Made by a program: the position numbers and the translations under genes
From: an uncultured Clostridia bacterium
GTDB lineage: Bacteria; Bacillota; Clostridia; TANB77; UBA1234
Direction of reading: 5' to 3'
Assembly: GCA_934149305.1 (NCBI GenBank)
Contig: CAKPEF010000011.1
Coordinates: 1 to 52,736, forward strand
DNA length: 52,736 nucleotides
In this document: positions 8,426 to 16,271 of the stretch, one piece after another
Layout: every line of letters starts with the position of its first letter
How positions within the stretch are numbered: the first letter of the stretch is position 1
The notes under the pieces: generated by a model
The model's database searches: none
What the model was told of the DNA's origin: nothing
The model's input: only the letters and a program-made list of their open reading frames with translations

Positions 8426-10234
8426 ATGTTTAACATTCCTGAAGAATTAAAAAAACTACCTGATAAACCAGGTGTTTATATAATGAAAGACAAAGATAAT
8501 AACATAATATATGTCGGCAAGGCTGTTGTTTTAAAAAATAGAGTTAGGCAATATTTTCAAAAGAATAATAAATCAGCTAGAATAGAAAAGATGGTATCTT
8601 TAATAGATCATTTTGAATACATTGTTGTTGATTCTGAAATGGAAGCACTTGTATTAGAATGTAATCTTATAAAGCTACATAGGCCTAAATATAACGTTTT
8701 ATTAAAAGATGATAAAATGTATCCTTATATAAAAATAACAGTGAATGAGGACTTTCCAACCGTTAGAATAACACGTAAAAAGTTAAATGATTTGGCAAAG
8801 TACTACGGCCCTTATACAAATGCATTTGCTGTAAAAGAAACAGTTGAGTTTTTAAATAAAACATTTAAACTAAAGCAATGTAGAAAAATATTTACAAAGC
8901 TTGAAACACCTTGTTTAAATTATCATATAAAAAGATGTGTTGGCGTATGTAACGGCAATATAAGTAAAGAAGAATATGCAAATATAATAAAACAAGTTAT
9001 GATGTTTTTAGATGGAAAAGTCGACACGATTTTAAAAATGATTGATGAAGAGATGAAAAAAGCATCAAAAGAGCTTAACTTTGAAAAAGCTGCAGAGCTT
9101 AGAGATGAGAAAATCAGTATAGAAAACTTAATGACAAGACAAAAAGTAGATAATTTTACAGAAAACGATATAGATGTAATTGGAATAGCTAAATCTCTTG
9201 ATAAAGCTTCACTTGAAGTGTTTCATATCAGAGGAAGCAAAATGATAGGTGGAGAAAACTTTATATTCAAAGATGTTGATGATTTATCAGATGAAACTTT
9301 AATAACAAACTTTATAAAACAGTATTATAATAAATCTAATGTGCCAAGTAAGATAATGTTTAAAAACGAACTTGAGGAGGGCGAGCTCCTAAGAGAGTTT
9401 TTGATAAAAATTAGTGGCAAGCAAAATATTGAGTTTAAAATACCTAAAAAAGGCGAGAAGATGCGTTTTATAGAAATGGCAGAAAAGAATGCAATGATAG
9501 GCTTAAAAAATAAAACTGACACAATTGAAAATGAAGGATTGTTAGTAGATTTAATGAATCTACTAGAGCTTAAAGAATTGCCAAAGAGAATAGAAAGCTT
9601 TGATATATCTAATATATCTGGAACAGATATAGTTGCTGGTATGGTAGTGTTTGAAAATGCAAAACCAAAAAGAAGTGACTATAGAAGAATAAAAATAAAA
9701 ACAGTAGATGGTCAAAACGATGTTGCATGTATGAGAGAGACTTTAATGAGAAGACTTAAATATTTGCTTCCAAATCAAACAGAAGAAAAAAATCCGTATG
9801 GTCCAAGACCAAACTTAATACTAATGGATGGTGGTATAACGCAAGTAAGAGTTGCAAAGAATGTTGTTCGAGAATATGGCTTAGACATTCCGGTGTATGG
9901 ACTTGTAAAAAACGATAAACATAGAACAAGAACGATAGTAAATGAAGAGGGAAAAGAATACGAGGTAAAAAGCAGCGAGATATTTAATTTAATAACATAT
10001 ATACAAGATGAAGTGCACGAAACAGCGATAGAATATCATAGAAAGTTAAGGAACAAACGAATGAAAAAATCTGAGCTTGATGAAATTGAAGGAATAGGCG
10101 ATGCAAGAAAGCAAGCACTTTTAAAGAGGTTTAAATCAATCGAAAACATAAAAAAAGCTTCTGTTGCAGAACTATGCCTTGTAGATGGAATAAATGAAAA
10201 AATAGCAGAAAAGATATTAGAAAAACTAAATTAA
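8426..10234 (+). CDS. uvrC: Excinuclease ABC subunit C
   Basis: This is the dual-incision nuclease of UvrABC nucleotide excision repair. The N-terminal GIY-YIG domain begins at residue 16 (GVYIMKDK, then IIYVGKA), followed by the Cys-containing region (CLNYHIKRCVGVC), a UVR domain around residues 200-235 that contacts UvrB, the RNase H-like second nuclease domain (SFDISNISGTDIVAGMV; LILMDGG) and C-terminal helix-hairpin-helix motifs (LDEIEGIGDARKQALL). At 602 residues it has the usual length. The start at 8426 follows AAAGGAG by 5 nt; an upstream in-frame ATG at 8405 lies inside the preceding gene and has no site. UvrA and UvrB are not in the window. Confidence 0.97.
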   Translation: MFNIPEELKKLPDKPGVYIMKDKDNNIIYVGKAVVLKNRVRQYFQKNNKSARIEKMVSLIDHFEYIVVDSEMEALVLECNLIKLHRPKYNVLLKDDKMYPYIKITVNEDFPTVRITRKKLNDLAKYYGPYTNAFAVKETVEFLNKTFKLKQCRKIFTKLETPCLNYHIKRCVGVCNGNISKEEYANIIKQVMMFLDGKVDTILKMIDEEMKKASKELNFEKAAELRDEKISIENLMTRQKVDNFTENDIDVIGIAKSLDKASLEVFHIRGSKMIGGENFIFKDVDDLSDETLITNFIKQYYNKSNVPSKIMFKNELEEGELLREFLIKISGKQNIEFKIPKKGEKMRFIEMAEKNAMIGLKNKTDTIENEGLLVDLMNLLELKELPKRIESFDISNISGTDIVAGMVVFENAKPKRSDYRRIKIKTVDGQNDVACMRETLMRRLKYLLPNQTEEKNPYGPRPNLILMDGGITQVRVAKNVVREYGLDIPVYGLVKNDKHRTRTIVNEEGKEYEVKSSEIFNLITYIQDEVHETAIEYHRKLRNKRMKKSELDEIEGIGDARKQALLKRFKSIENIKKASVAELCLVDGINEKIAEKILEKLN

Positions 10235-10246
10235 AAATTACTTTAA

Positions 10247-10282
10247 AAAGGCGATATGATAGAAAACTATTGTATCGCCTTT
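10247..10282. terminator. Hairpin between uvrC and the convergent ylbJ
   Basis: AAAGGCGATA pairs with TATCGCCTTT, with an inner ATAG/CTAT pair. It can terminate both convergent units, though the T tail on the plus strand is weak. Confidence 0.7.
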
Positions 10283-10320
10283 GAAGTTTAAATTCATGCA
10301 AGTTTGAACAATACCAAACC

Positions 10321-11554
10321 TTATATTTTCATTTTTCGTATTATTTGAATGCTTATTGCAATAGCCACTAAACTTAGTATGACTACGAAAAGATTAGAAC
10401 TTTCGGAAACTATTTTTATGCCATTATTACTATAATTAAAACTTTCTACTATGTCTAAAGAAAAGAAGTTAGTAAACTTCATTAAGATAAATGTATAAAT
10501 TGCGGCAAAAACTCCTTGAAGCAGTTTTCCAGCTAGATATGGCTTCATAGAAAGCTTTGCATCGGCTATTATACTAGCAACTTGCATATGTACAGAAAAC
10601 CCACCAAAACCTAATATAAGTGCTACTATCGGCAAGCTTTCGCTATATTTCAAAACATTCAATTTGGATATTTTGTTTATTCCATTTGTTATTTCTAATA
10701 TTCCAGTAAAAATTCCGTCAGACATATCTGGAGAAACATGCACTAACTTTAACATCTCTTCTATGCCAGTAGTGAAAAATGATGCCACTCCCGTATTTAC
10801 TAAAATATTTGACAGCACGGCAAAAAAGACAATATAGCCTGCAATAAGTAGAAGTGTTGCAATGCTTTTTTGAATAGCATCGCCCATTACTTTTCCTAGA
10901 TTTTTTAATGTTAGTATTTCGTAAGTCTTTGATTTTATGGAAACTTGTGGTATAATACCACTTGATGTGTCGTTTCTTTTATAAAATCTAAATAAAATTC
11001 CGACACTTATACTTGCTAAAAAATGAGTCAAGAACAGTAATAATCCTACTTTAGAATCAAAGAACATACCAGTTCCAACGGCTCCAATAATAAATAAAGG
11101 ACCTGAAGAATTAGTAAAAGCAAGGAGCCTTTCGGCCTCTGTTTTTGTACATAGATTTTTTATGTAAAGGTCCGAGGCAACTTTAGCACCAACAGGATAA
11201 CCAGAGGTTATTCCCATAGCAAGAGCGAAAGCACCGTGAACCGGGAACATTAAAGATAGGGTACATTATAGGGTTAAGTGCTTTTCCCACTACTTTTAAA
11301 AAGTTTGTACTCTTCAAAACTTCAATACAAATAAAAAACGGAAGTAGAGAGGGAATTACATTATTAACCCAAAGCATAAAACTCTCTTTAGCGGCAGTTA
11401 AAGAAGATGAAGAAAAGCAGACAATCAGTATTAAAAGTAAAACAATAATGCAAGGCAAAATATAGTTTTTCAAGCGTATTACAAACATAGAATTTTGCTT
11501 TTTAAAGATATAAAATAACAAATACAAAATAACAAATATAAAAAAATAAACCAT
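10321..11554 (-). CDS. ylbJ: Sporulation membrane protein YlbJ, interrupted by a +1 break at CGG
   Basis: YlbJ is a polytopic membrane protein of the nucleoside-recognition (Gate) superfamily needed for sporulation. The 5' part (11554 to about 11237) encodes the first segments up to NPIMYPIFNVPG. The 3' part (to 10321) starts with GAFALAMGITSGYPVGAK, which in the family follows directly. The two are in different frames. At the junction frame 0 reads TCA-CGG-TGC; skipping the C gives TCA-GGT-GCT, that is NVPG-S-GAFALAMG, and one 410-residue protein of normal length. Unshifted, translation stops about 17 codons later. The start at 11554 follows AGGTGA; a GTG at 11563 is less well placed. Either it is recoded or it is a pseudogene; the intact flanking sequence favours a working gene. 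Confidence 0.88.
11234..11236 (-). other. In-frame CGG with +1 frame break, site 2 (ylbJ)
   Basis: The minus-strand frame-0 context is GGT-TCA-CGG-TGC. Dropping the C gives GGT (Gly) and joins two halves that are contiguous in the YlbJ family. The preceding codon is TCA (Ser). Confidence 0.88.
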
Positions 11555-11595
11555 GTATATCACCTAATAAAATATATGGAAGAAAGGACGAATAT

Positions 11596-12453
11596 ATGAT
11601 TATATCAAAAGATTGGAAAGATTATGAAATACTAGACATGGCAAATGGCGAAAAATTAGAAAGATGGGGAAATATCATTTTAATTAGACCAGATCCACAA
11701 ATAATATGGAAAAACAAATCAAAGCCAGAATTGTGGAAAAAGGCTAATGCACATTATCACAGAAGTAAAAGTGGTGGTGGCGAATGGGAGTATATAAAAA
11801 ATGTTCCTAAGTCATGGCAAATCAAATATAAGGACTTAACATTTAACTTAAAGCCAATGGGCTTCAAACATACAGGATTATTCCCAGAACAAGCTGTTAA
11901 CTGGGATTTTATGATAAACAAAATACAAAATGCAAAAAGACCTATAAAGGTTCTTAATCTTTTTGCATATACAGGTGGTGCAACGGTGGCTTGTAGTTAT
12001 GCAGGAGCTTCTGTTTGCCATGTCGACTCTTCAAAAGGAATGACAGCTTGGGCAAAAGAAAATGTTGCGGATTCGGGGCTTGCCGACAGACCAGTCAGAT
12101 TTATAATAGATGATGTTATAAAATTTGTTCAAAGAGAAATAAGAAGAGGAAACAAATACGATGCAATAGTAATGGACCCACCATCTTATGGAAGAGGTGC
12201 AAACGGAGAAGTTTGGAATATAGAAGAAAGCTTATATCCGTTAGTAGAACTATGCACACAAATATTATCAGATAGACCATTGTTCTTTCTTATAAATTCA
12301 TATACAACAGGGCTTTCACCAACTATACTTGCTAATATATTATCAATGACAATAAAACAAAAAGGAAAAATATCATGCGGAGAAGTAGGACTACCAATGA
12401 AAGATAGTAGACTAACACTTCCGTGTGGAATATATGGTAGATGGGAAGAATAA
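11596..12453 (+). CDS. RlmI-like SAM-dependent methyltransferase
   Basis: The 285-residue protein is a class I SAM methyltransferase of the RlmI/YwbD-like rRNA C5-cytosine group. The SAM site is KVLNLFAYTGGATVAC (about residues 118-133). The acidic motif II is CHVDSSKG and the catalytic-type motif is MDPPSYGRG (about residues 193-201). It lacks the N-terminal PUA domain of full-length RlmI, so the exact target is uncertain. The start at 11596 follows GAAAGGA. It is divergent from ylbJ with only about 40 bp between starts, so the two probably share a promoter region. A terminator follows. Confidence 0.85.
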   Translation: MIISKDWKDYEILDMANGEKLERWGNIILIRPDPQIIWKNKSKPELWKKANAHYHRSKSGGGEWEYIKNVPKSWQIKYKDLTFNLKPMGFKHTGLFPEQAVNWDFMINKIQNAKRPIKVLNLFAYTGGATVACSYAGASVCHVDSSKGMTAWAKENVADSGLADRPVRFIIDDVIKFVQREIRRGNKYDAIVMDPPSYGRGANGEVWNIEESLYPLVELCTQILSDRPLFFLINSYTTGLSPTILANILSMTIKQKGKISCGEVGLPMKDSRLTLPCGIYGRWEE

Positions 12454-12456
12454 CGA

Positions 12457-12502
12457 AATGGCGTCTTTTCTAAGTGCAACTTGAGAAGATGCCATTATTT
12501 TA
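12457..12502 (+). terminator. Terminator of the methyltransferase gene
   Basis: AATGGCGTCTT pairs with AAGATGCCATT (one G-T pair), followed by ATTTTAT. Confidence 0.75.
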
Positions 12503-12692
12503 TGCAAGTGGTTGATTTTTATAAAATTTATGATAAAATCATTACAAATTAGATTCTAAAAATTCTCGGCATATCAGCCGAAAAAATCCAATTTTAAAAT
12601 ATAAATGCAAAGTGTTATTGATAAGTAGTACTAAATGTGATATTATAATATTGCTCAAATGGAGTGGATTGAAGTTTAAAAGTACAAAACAA

Positions 12693-12849
12693 GTAGCGGA
12701 GCACAGTGTGCTCCATAAAGAGTATTGAGAAAAAAGATTCAAATTTAAATGCTTATGAACATGTTAAATAGATGATATTTGGGCGTGGGATGAACCTTAA
12801 GGTATGTTGCTTTGGTAAATTAGTAATGGAGCACACTGTGCTCCGCTAC
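12693..12849. repeat. Inverted pair of GGAGCACAGTGTGCTCC palindromic repeats in a 565-bp intergenic gap
   Basis: A copy of GTAGCGGAGCAC-AGTGTGCTCC lies at 12693-12715 and the same sequence in reverse orientation ends in GCTAC at 12849, so the two can form a long stem across the region. Each core is itself a palindrome (GGAGCACA-G-TGTGCTCC). Related copies lie at 19233, 28886 and, more degenerate, 25524. The rest of the gap 12503-13018 is AT-rich with no convincing gene. Confidence 0.8.
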
Positions 12850-13018
12850 AAGAAATCCTAAAGAAGAGCTTTAAAGCAGAATTTAATTTTATTTAAAAAA
12901 ATTAAGAATGTAACAAATAGCTAAATTAACTTATGAAAAATATTGTAATTGACAAAGTGAAGCACAGAAAGCAGTCCACACAAAATATATTGATGATAAA
13001 GATAGAGGAGAAATGCTT

Positions 13019-13369
13019 ATGAATAAAAAGGTTAAATATTATATGAATTTGCCATACAATTACATAATTCAACAGATACATGATGAGAGCGGTTCATATT
13101 ATTATGCGAAAGTATTGGAATTAGATGGCTGTCAAAGTACAGGAGAGACCTTTGAAGAAGCGTATTCTAATGTACAAGAAGCCATGAAAGGCTGGCTAGA
13201 GGCCAAAATCGTTGGTGGCTATGAAATTCCACTTCCTAAAGAAGAAAAGGATTATAGCGGAAGATTTGTTATAAGAATACCGAAGACACTTCATTATAGA
13301 CTAGCAATTGAGGCAGAAAAAGAAGGTGTTTCTCTTAACCAATATGCGTTATATAAATTAGCAAAGTAA
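13019..13369 (+). CDS. HicB-family antitoxin-like protein, no HicA partner
   Basis: The 116-residue protein has the HicB partial RNase H-like fold at residues about 10-70 (YYYAKVLELDGCQSTGETFEEA, shortened here to its key residues YYAKV, LDGC, GETFEEA) and a C-terminal ribbon-helix-helix DNA-binding segment (GRFVIRIPKTLHYRLAIEAE). Such proteins normally neutralise the HicA mRNA interferase, yet no HicA-type gene with its conserved His lies next to it. The start at 13019 is 8 nt from AGAGGAG; the ATG at 13013 is too close. It is 18 bp from the downstream pseudouridine synthase and probably co-transcribed. It may act as a stand-alone regulator. Confidence 0.8.
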   Translation: MNKKVKYYMNLPYNYIIQQIHDESGSYYYAKVLELDGCQSTGETFEEAYSNVQEAMKGWLEAKIVGGYEIPLPKEEKDYSGRFVIRIPKTLHYRLAIEAEKEGVSLNQYALYKLAK

Positions 13370-13387
13370 TAAGAAAGGAACCATGTT

Positions 13388-14059
13388 ATGAATAAATTAA
13401 ATGTAATATACGAAGATAATCATATAATTGTTGTGGAGAAACCTTGCAATGTACCTTCACAAGCAGATAATACGGGCGATGAAGATATGATAACTCTTGT
13501 AAAAAAATATATAAAAGGAAAATATAACAAACCAGGTGAAGTGTATTTAGGTTTGGTACATAGACTTGATAGACCAGTTGGCGGAATAATGATTTTTGCA
13601 CGAACATCAAAAGCGGCAAGCAGACTTTCGGAAAGTATTAGAACTAAAGACTTTTCTAAAACGTATTTAGCAGTTGTAAAAGGAAAGTTTGAAGAAAAAA
13701 ACGGCAGACTTGAAAATTATTTATATAAAGACGAAGCTTTAAATAAAAGTAAAGTTGTATCAAAAGATAAACATGGGGCAAAATTCGCAAGTCTTTCATA
13801 TGAGGTATTAGAAGAGAAAGATGACTTGTCTTTAGTAAAAATAAATTTGGAAACAGGCAGACATCATCAAATAAGAGTGCAGTTTTCAAACATAAATCAC
13901 CCATTATATGGTGATCAAAAATATGGTAAAGGTGAGATGAATACGCAGATTGCTCTTTGGGCATATAGACTTGAATTTAAGCATCCTACAAAAGATGAGA
14001 TAATGAAATTTGAATGCAAGCCAAAGAAAATTGGTGTATGGGGAAAGTTTGATTTATAA
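13388..14059 (+). CDS. RluA-family pseudouridine synthase (short form)
   Basis: The 223-residue protein consists only of the catalytic domain of RluA/RluD-type RNA pseudouridine synthases. The signature VHRLDRPVGGIMIFAR (about residues 57-72) includes the catalytic Asp. The typical GRHHQIRVQF motif follows near residue 158. There is no S4 domain. It converts uridine to pseudouridine in rRNA or tRNA; the site cannot be told from sequence. AAAGGAA lies 8 nt before the ATG. It follows the HicB-like gene closely. Confidence 0.9.
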   Translation: MNKLNVIYEDNHIIVVEKPCNVPSQADNTGDEDMITLVKKYIKGKYNKPGEVYLGLVHRLDRPVGGIMIFARTSKAASRLSESIRTKDFSKTYLAVVKGKFEEKNGRLENYLYKDEALNKSKVVSKDKHGAKFASLSYEVLEEKDDLSLVKINLETGRHHQIRVQFSNINHPLYGDQKYGKGEMNTQIALWAYRLEFKHPTKDEIMKFECKPKKIGVWGKFDL

Positions 14060-14098
14060 TCAAACATGTGCTATAGTCTAGATAGGGGGGATAGACAT

Positions 14099-14374
14099 AT
14101 GATGTTTCCATTTGTAAAATACTCAGATAATACAGAAGTTGTTTTTTCAGAAATCAGAAAGAAAGAAAATGGTGAAGAATATATTCTAGTGTGCTTTGAG
14201 CGCCCAACAGAAAAAGGATTTGATACAGTTATTTTTGAACTTCCAAGTTATGAAATTGTTAAAAATGATGGTGAATATACAGCACAGGAAATAGAAAATT
14301 TTAAAAAAGTTGTTGAAAGAGGAGCTCCATTCTTTTTCAAAAGTGCAAAAGAAGGAGGAATTGCAAGTGCCTAG
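14099..14374 (+). CDS. Small unknown protein paired with DUF4160
   Basis: The 91-residue product is acidic, probably soluble (pattern EEYILVCFERPTEKGFDTVIFELPSY, of which FERPTEKG and FDTVIFELP are the clearest blocks). I do not recognise the family. The start is placed at 14099 because six G at 14085-14090 provide the ribosome site. Its last codons overlap the DUF4160 start by 8 nt, and its 3' end contains that gene's GAAGGAGG site, so the pair is translationally coupled. Adjacent coupled pairs of this kind are often toxin-antitoxin-like, but nothing here proves it. Confidence 0.7.
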   Translation: MMFPFVKYSDNTEVVFSEIRKKENGEEYILVCFERPTEKGFDTVIFELPSYEIVKNDGEYTAQEIENFKKVVERGAPFFFKSAKEGGIASA

Positions 14375-14646
14375 TTTATTTGAATACTTAGGATATAAAA
14401 TATTTTTTTGGTCAAATGAAAATTGTGAACCAATTCATGTTCATATTTCAAAAGGTATACCAAATAAAAATTCTACAAAGGTGTGGATAACTAAGAGCGG
14501 GCGGATGTGTATTAGCAAATAATAATAGTCAAATTCCTGCAAAAGAATTGAATAATTTATTAGAAGCAATATCAATAAATTATTTTTTCATAGTCGATGA
14601 ATGGAAAAAGTTTTATGGTGTTGATGATATTAAGTATTTTTGCTAA
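14367..14646 (+). CDS. DUF4160 protein, interrupted by a +1 break at CGG
   Basis: It starts at GTG 14367, 8 nt after GAAGGAGG. The N-terminal half has the DUF4160 pattern (EYLGYKIFFWSNE, then EPIHVHISKG). Frame 0 ends at 14522 after only 51 residues. At 14502 an in-frame CGG occurs (AGC-GGG-CGG-ATG). Skipping its C gives SGGCVLANNNSQIPAKEL and continues through the expected C-terminal half to the stop at 14644-14646, a 92-residue protein, the family's usual length. DUF4160 function is unknown; it is often in toxin-antitoxin-like pairs. It ends at the terminator shared with the convergent gene. Confidence 0.85.
14502..14504 (+). other. In-frame CGG with +1 frame break, site 3 (DUF4160)
   Basis: Frame 0 reads GGG-CGG-ATG and stops six codons on. 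Reading GGA at 14503 restores a DUF4160 C-terminal half of about 47 residues. The preceding codon is GGG (Gly). Confidence 0.87.
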
Positions 14647-14658
14647 TTATGTGGCATA

Positions 14659-14700
14659 AAAAACTCCTAGAAGTTTATGCTTCTGGGAGTTTTACTGTTT
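14659..14700. terminator. Bidirectional terminator, DUF4160 and pseudouridine synthase
   Basis: AAAACTCCTAGAAG pairs with CTTCTGGGAGTTTT, with T-rich sequence on both strands. The minus-strand gene's stop codon lies inside it. Confidence 0.8.
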
Positions 14701-15535
14701 TTCCTTTTAAATACTCTAATTCACCAATTGCATCATTAAAAATAATCTTGTATGCAGTTAGCTCTTGTCTTATCAATTTGAATTTTTTATTTACTTCATT
14801 TTTTCCATATTTGCCATCACCAAGAATAGGGTAACCGATAAATGCAAGATGTGCACGAATCTGATGAGTTCTGCCAGTTACAAGCTCAACTTCTAATGTG
14901 GATGTGCCATCATTATTATAAGCAATTACCTCATATTTTGTAACGATTTCAACATAACCTTTTTTCTTTTCATTTGAAATAATTACTTGACTAGTTTTAC
15001 TATCTTTAAATAAATATGCTGTTAAAGTAGCTTTTTTATTTTTCGGATGTCCAACAACTCTGCATCTATAAACTTTTCTAATCATGTGTTGTTTTAGCAT
15101 TTCAGATATTGTTTCTTCAGCTATTTCATTTTTAGCAAATATTATAAGACCAGATGTGTTTCTATCTAGTCTATGGCAAGGCACAATATTTTGCGTACCA
15201 AAGTAGTCGTTTACCATTTTGTCTAGCCCAATATTTATTCCATCGCCTTGTACTAAAACATCTTGAGGTTTGTTAACTATAACAATATTTTCGTCATCGT
15301 AAATTATTTTAGATTTGTCAAGCGCTGTTGTGCCAAATAAAAACTCATCTTTTATATAAAGAGTTATTTCATCTCCGGCATTTACAGGGACATTTTCAGA
15401 TATTTTCACTCCATTTATTCTAATATCCTTATTACGAAGAGCCTTAAAAATAGTGCCATTAGTTAAATTTTTAAATTTGTTTTTTAGATAGTCTACTATC
15501 TTTTTTTGATCTTTTTCAACTTTAAATTTTATCAT
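14675..15535 (-). CDS. RluA-family pseudouridine synthase with S4 domain (RluC/RluD type)
   Basis: The 286-residue protein has an N-terminal S4 RNA-binding domain (about residues 10-70, RNKDIRINGVKIS) and the RluA catalytic domain with CHRLDRNTSGLIIFAKN (about residues 119-135), the catalytic Asp after HRL. A later GRTHQIRAH motif is also present. It modifies 23S rRNA uridines in the better-known relatives; the exact site is not predictable. The ATG has no ribosome binding site, and a consensus promoter ends only about 9 nt upstream, so the mRNA is probably leaderless. No alternative Met lies near the N-terminus. Confidence 0.92.
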   Translation of the reverse strand: MIKFKVEKDQKKIVDYLKNKFKNLTNGTIFKALRNKDIRINGVKISENVPVNAGDEITLYIKDEFLFGTTALDKSKIIYDDENIVIVNKPQDVLVQGDGINIGLDKMVNDYFGTQNIVPCHRLDRNTSGLIIFAKNEIAEETISEMLKQHMIRKVYRCRVVGHPKNKKATLTAYLFKDSKTSQVIISNEKKKGYVEIVTKYEVIAYNNDGTSTLEVELVTGRTHQIRAHLAFIGYPILGDGKYGKNEVNKKFKLIRQELTAYKIIFNDAIGELEYLKGKTVKLPEA

Positions 15536-15544
15536 AATAATAGC

Positions 15545-15573
15545 ATTATACCGTATTTATGTTAATATATCAA
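15545..15573 (-). promoter_or_regulatory. Promoter giving a leaderless pseudouridine synthase mRNA
   Basis: On the minus strand: TTGATA, 17-bp spacer, TATAAT, then 9 nt to the ATG at 15535. Normal initiation would leave a leader of about 0-4 nt. Confidence 0.75.
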
Positions 15574-15589
15574 TATTTTTCCAAAAATA

Positions 15590-15619
15590 TAGACAAATTT
15601 AGAGGTTTTAGTGTAAAAT
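15590..15619 (+). promoter_or_regulatory. Candidate promoter of the pyrophosphatase gene
   Basis: TAGACA, 18-bp spacer, TAAAAT, about 57 bp upstream of the TTG start. Confidence 0.5.
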
Positions 15620-15675
15620 AACTCTGTAAGATGGTAGTATTGGATGTACTTATATAAACGAAAGGAGACATAATA

Positions 15676-16209
15676 TTGAATATTTGGCATGATATAAATA
15701 AAGATAGAATAACACCTGAAAAATTTACGGCAGTGATAGAAATACCAAAAGGGTGCAAAAATAAATATGAATTAGATAAAGAGACAGGACTTTTAAGACT
15801 CGACAGGGTATTATATACTTCTACGCATTATCCTGCTAATTATGGATTTATTCCTAAAACCTATGCAGATGATAATGATCCACTAGATGTTTTAGTATTA
15901 TGTCAAGAAAGCATATCTTCTCTCACATTGGTTGATTGCTATCCAATTGGTATGCTTAAAATGATTGATGACAATGAGCGTGATGAAAAAATAATAGCAA
16001 TACCATTTAAAGATCCATCAATGTGTATGTATGAAGACATACTAGATATTCCTGCACACATATTTGCAGAAATATCGCACTTTTTTGAAGTATATAAAAT
16101 TTTAGAGAATAAAAAAACGGCAATAAAAGAAATCGATGGACACGAGCAAGCAATAGAATGTATAAGAAAATGCATGCAAAATTATGATGAAAAGTTTGGG
16201 AAAAGATAA
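15676..16209 (+). CDS. ppa: Inorganic pyrophosphatase (family I)
   Basis: This enzyme hydrolyses pyrophosphate to phosphate in the cytoplasm and so drives biosynthetic reactions such as tRNA charging. The 177-residue length is typical of family I. The active site shows YPANYGFIPKTYADDNDPLDVLVL in shortened form: YGFIP, then D-D-N-DPLDVLV with the metal-binding Asp residues, and the nucleophile region before it. The start codon is TTG, fixed by AAAGGAG at 15661-15667 with 8-nt spacing and by the match of MNIWHDI to the family's N-terminus. Confidence 0.93.
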   Translation: MNIWHDINKDRITPEKFTAVIEIPKGCKNKYELDKETGLLRLDRVLYTSTHYPANYGFIPKTYADDNDPLDVLVLCQESISSLTLVDCYPIGMLKMIDDNERDEKIIAIPFKDPSMCMYEDILDIPAHIFAEISHFFEVYKILENKKTAIKEIDGHEQAIECIRKCMQNYDEKFGKR

Positions 16210-16271
16210 GATTAGCATTTGTAACGTAGTTTTGTTATAAATGTAGTAGTGTTAGGAAGGAAGCAAGAAAG

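Noticed and set aside
12542..12742. Minus-strand 66-codon frame in the 12.5 kb gap
   Set aside because: It has no ribosome site, unlike composition and overlaps the palindromic repeat.
12693..12849. CRISPR-like array
   Set aside because: The palindromes are inverted relative to each other and irregularly spaced across the window; no spacers or cas genes.
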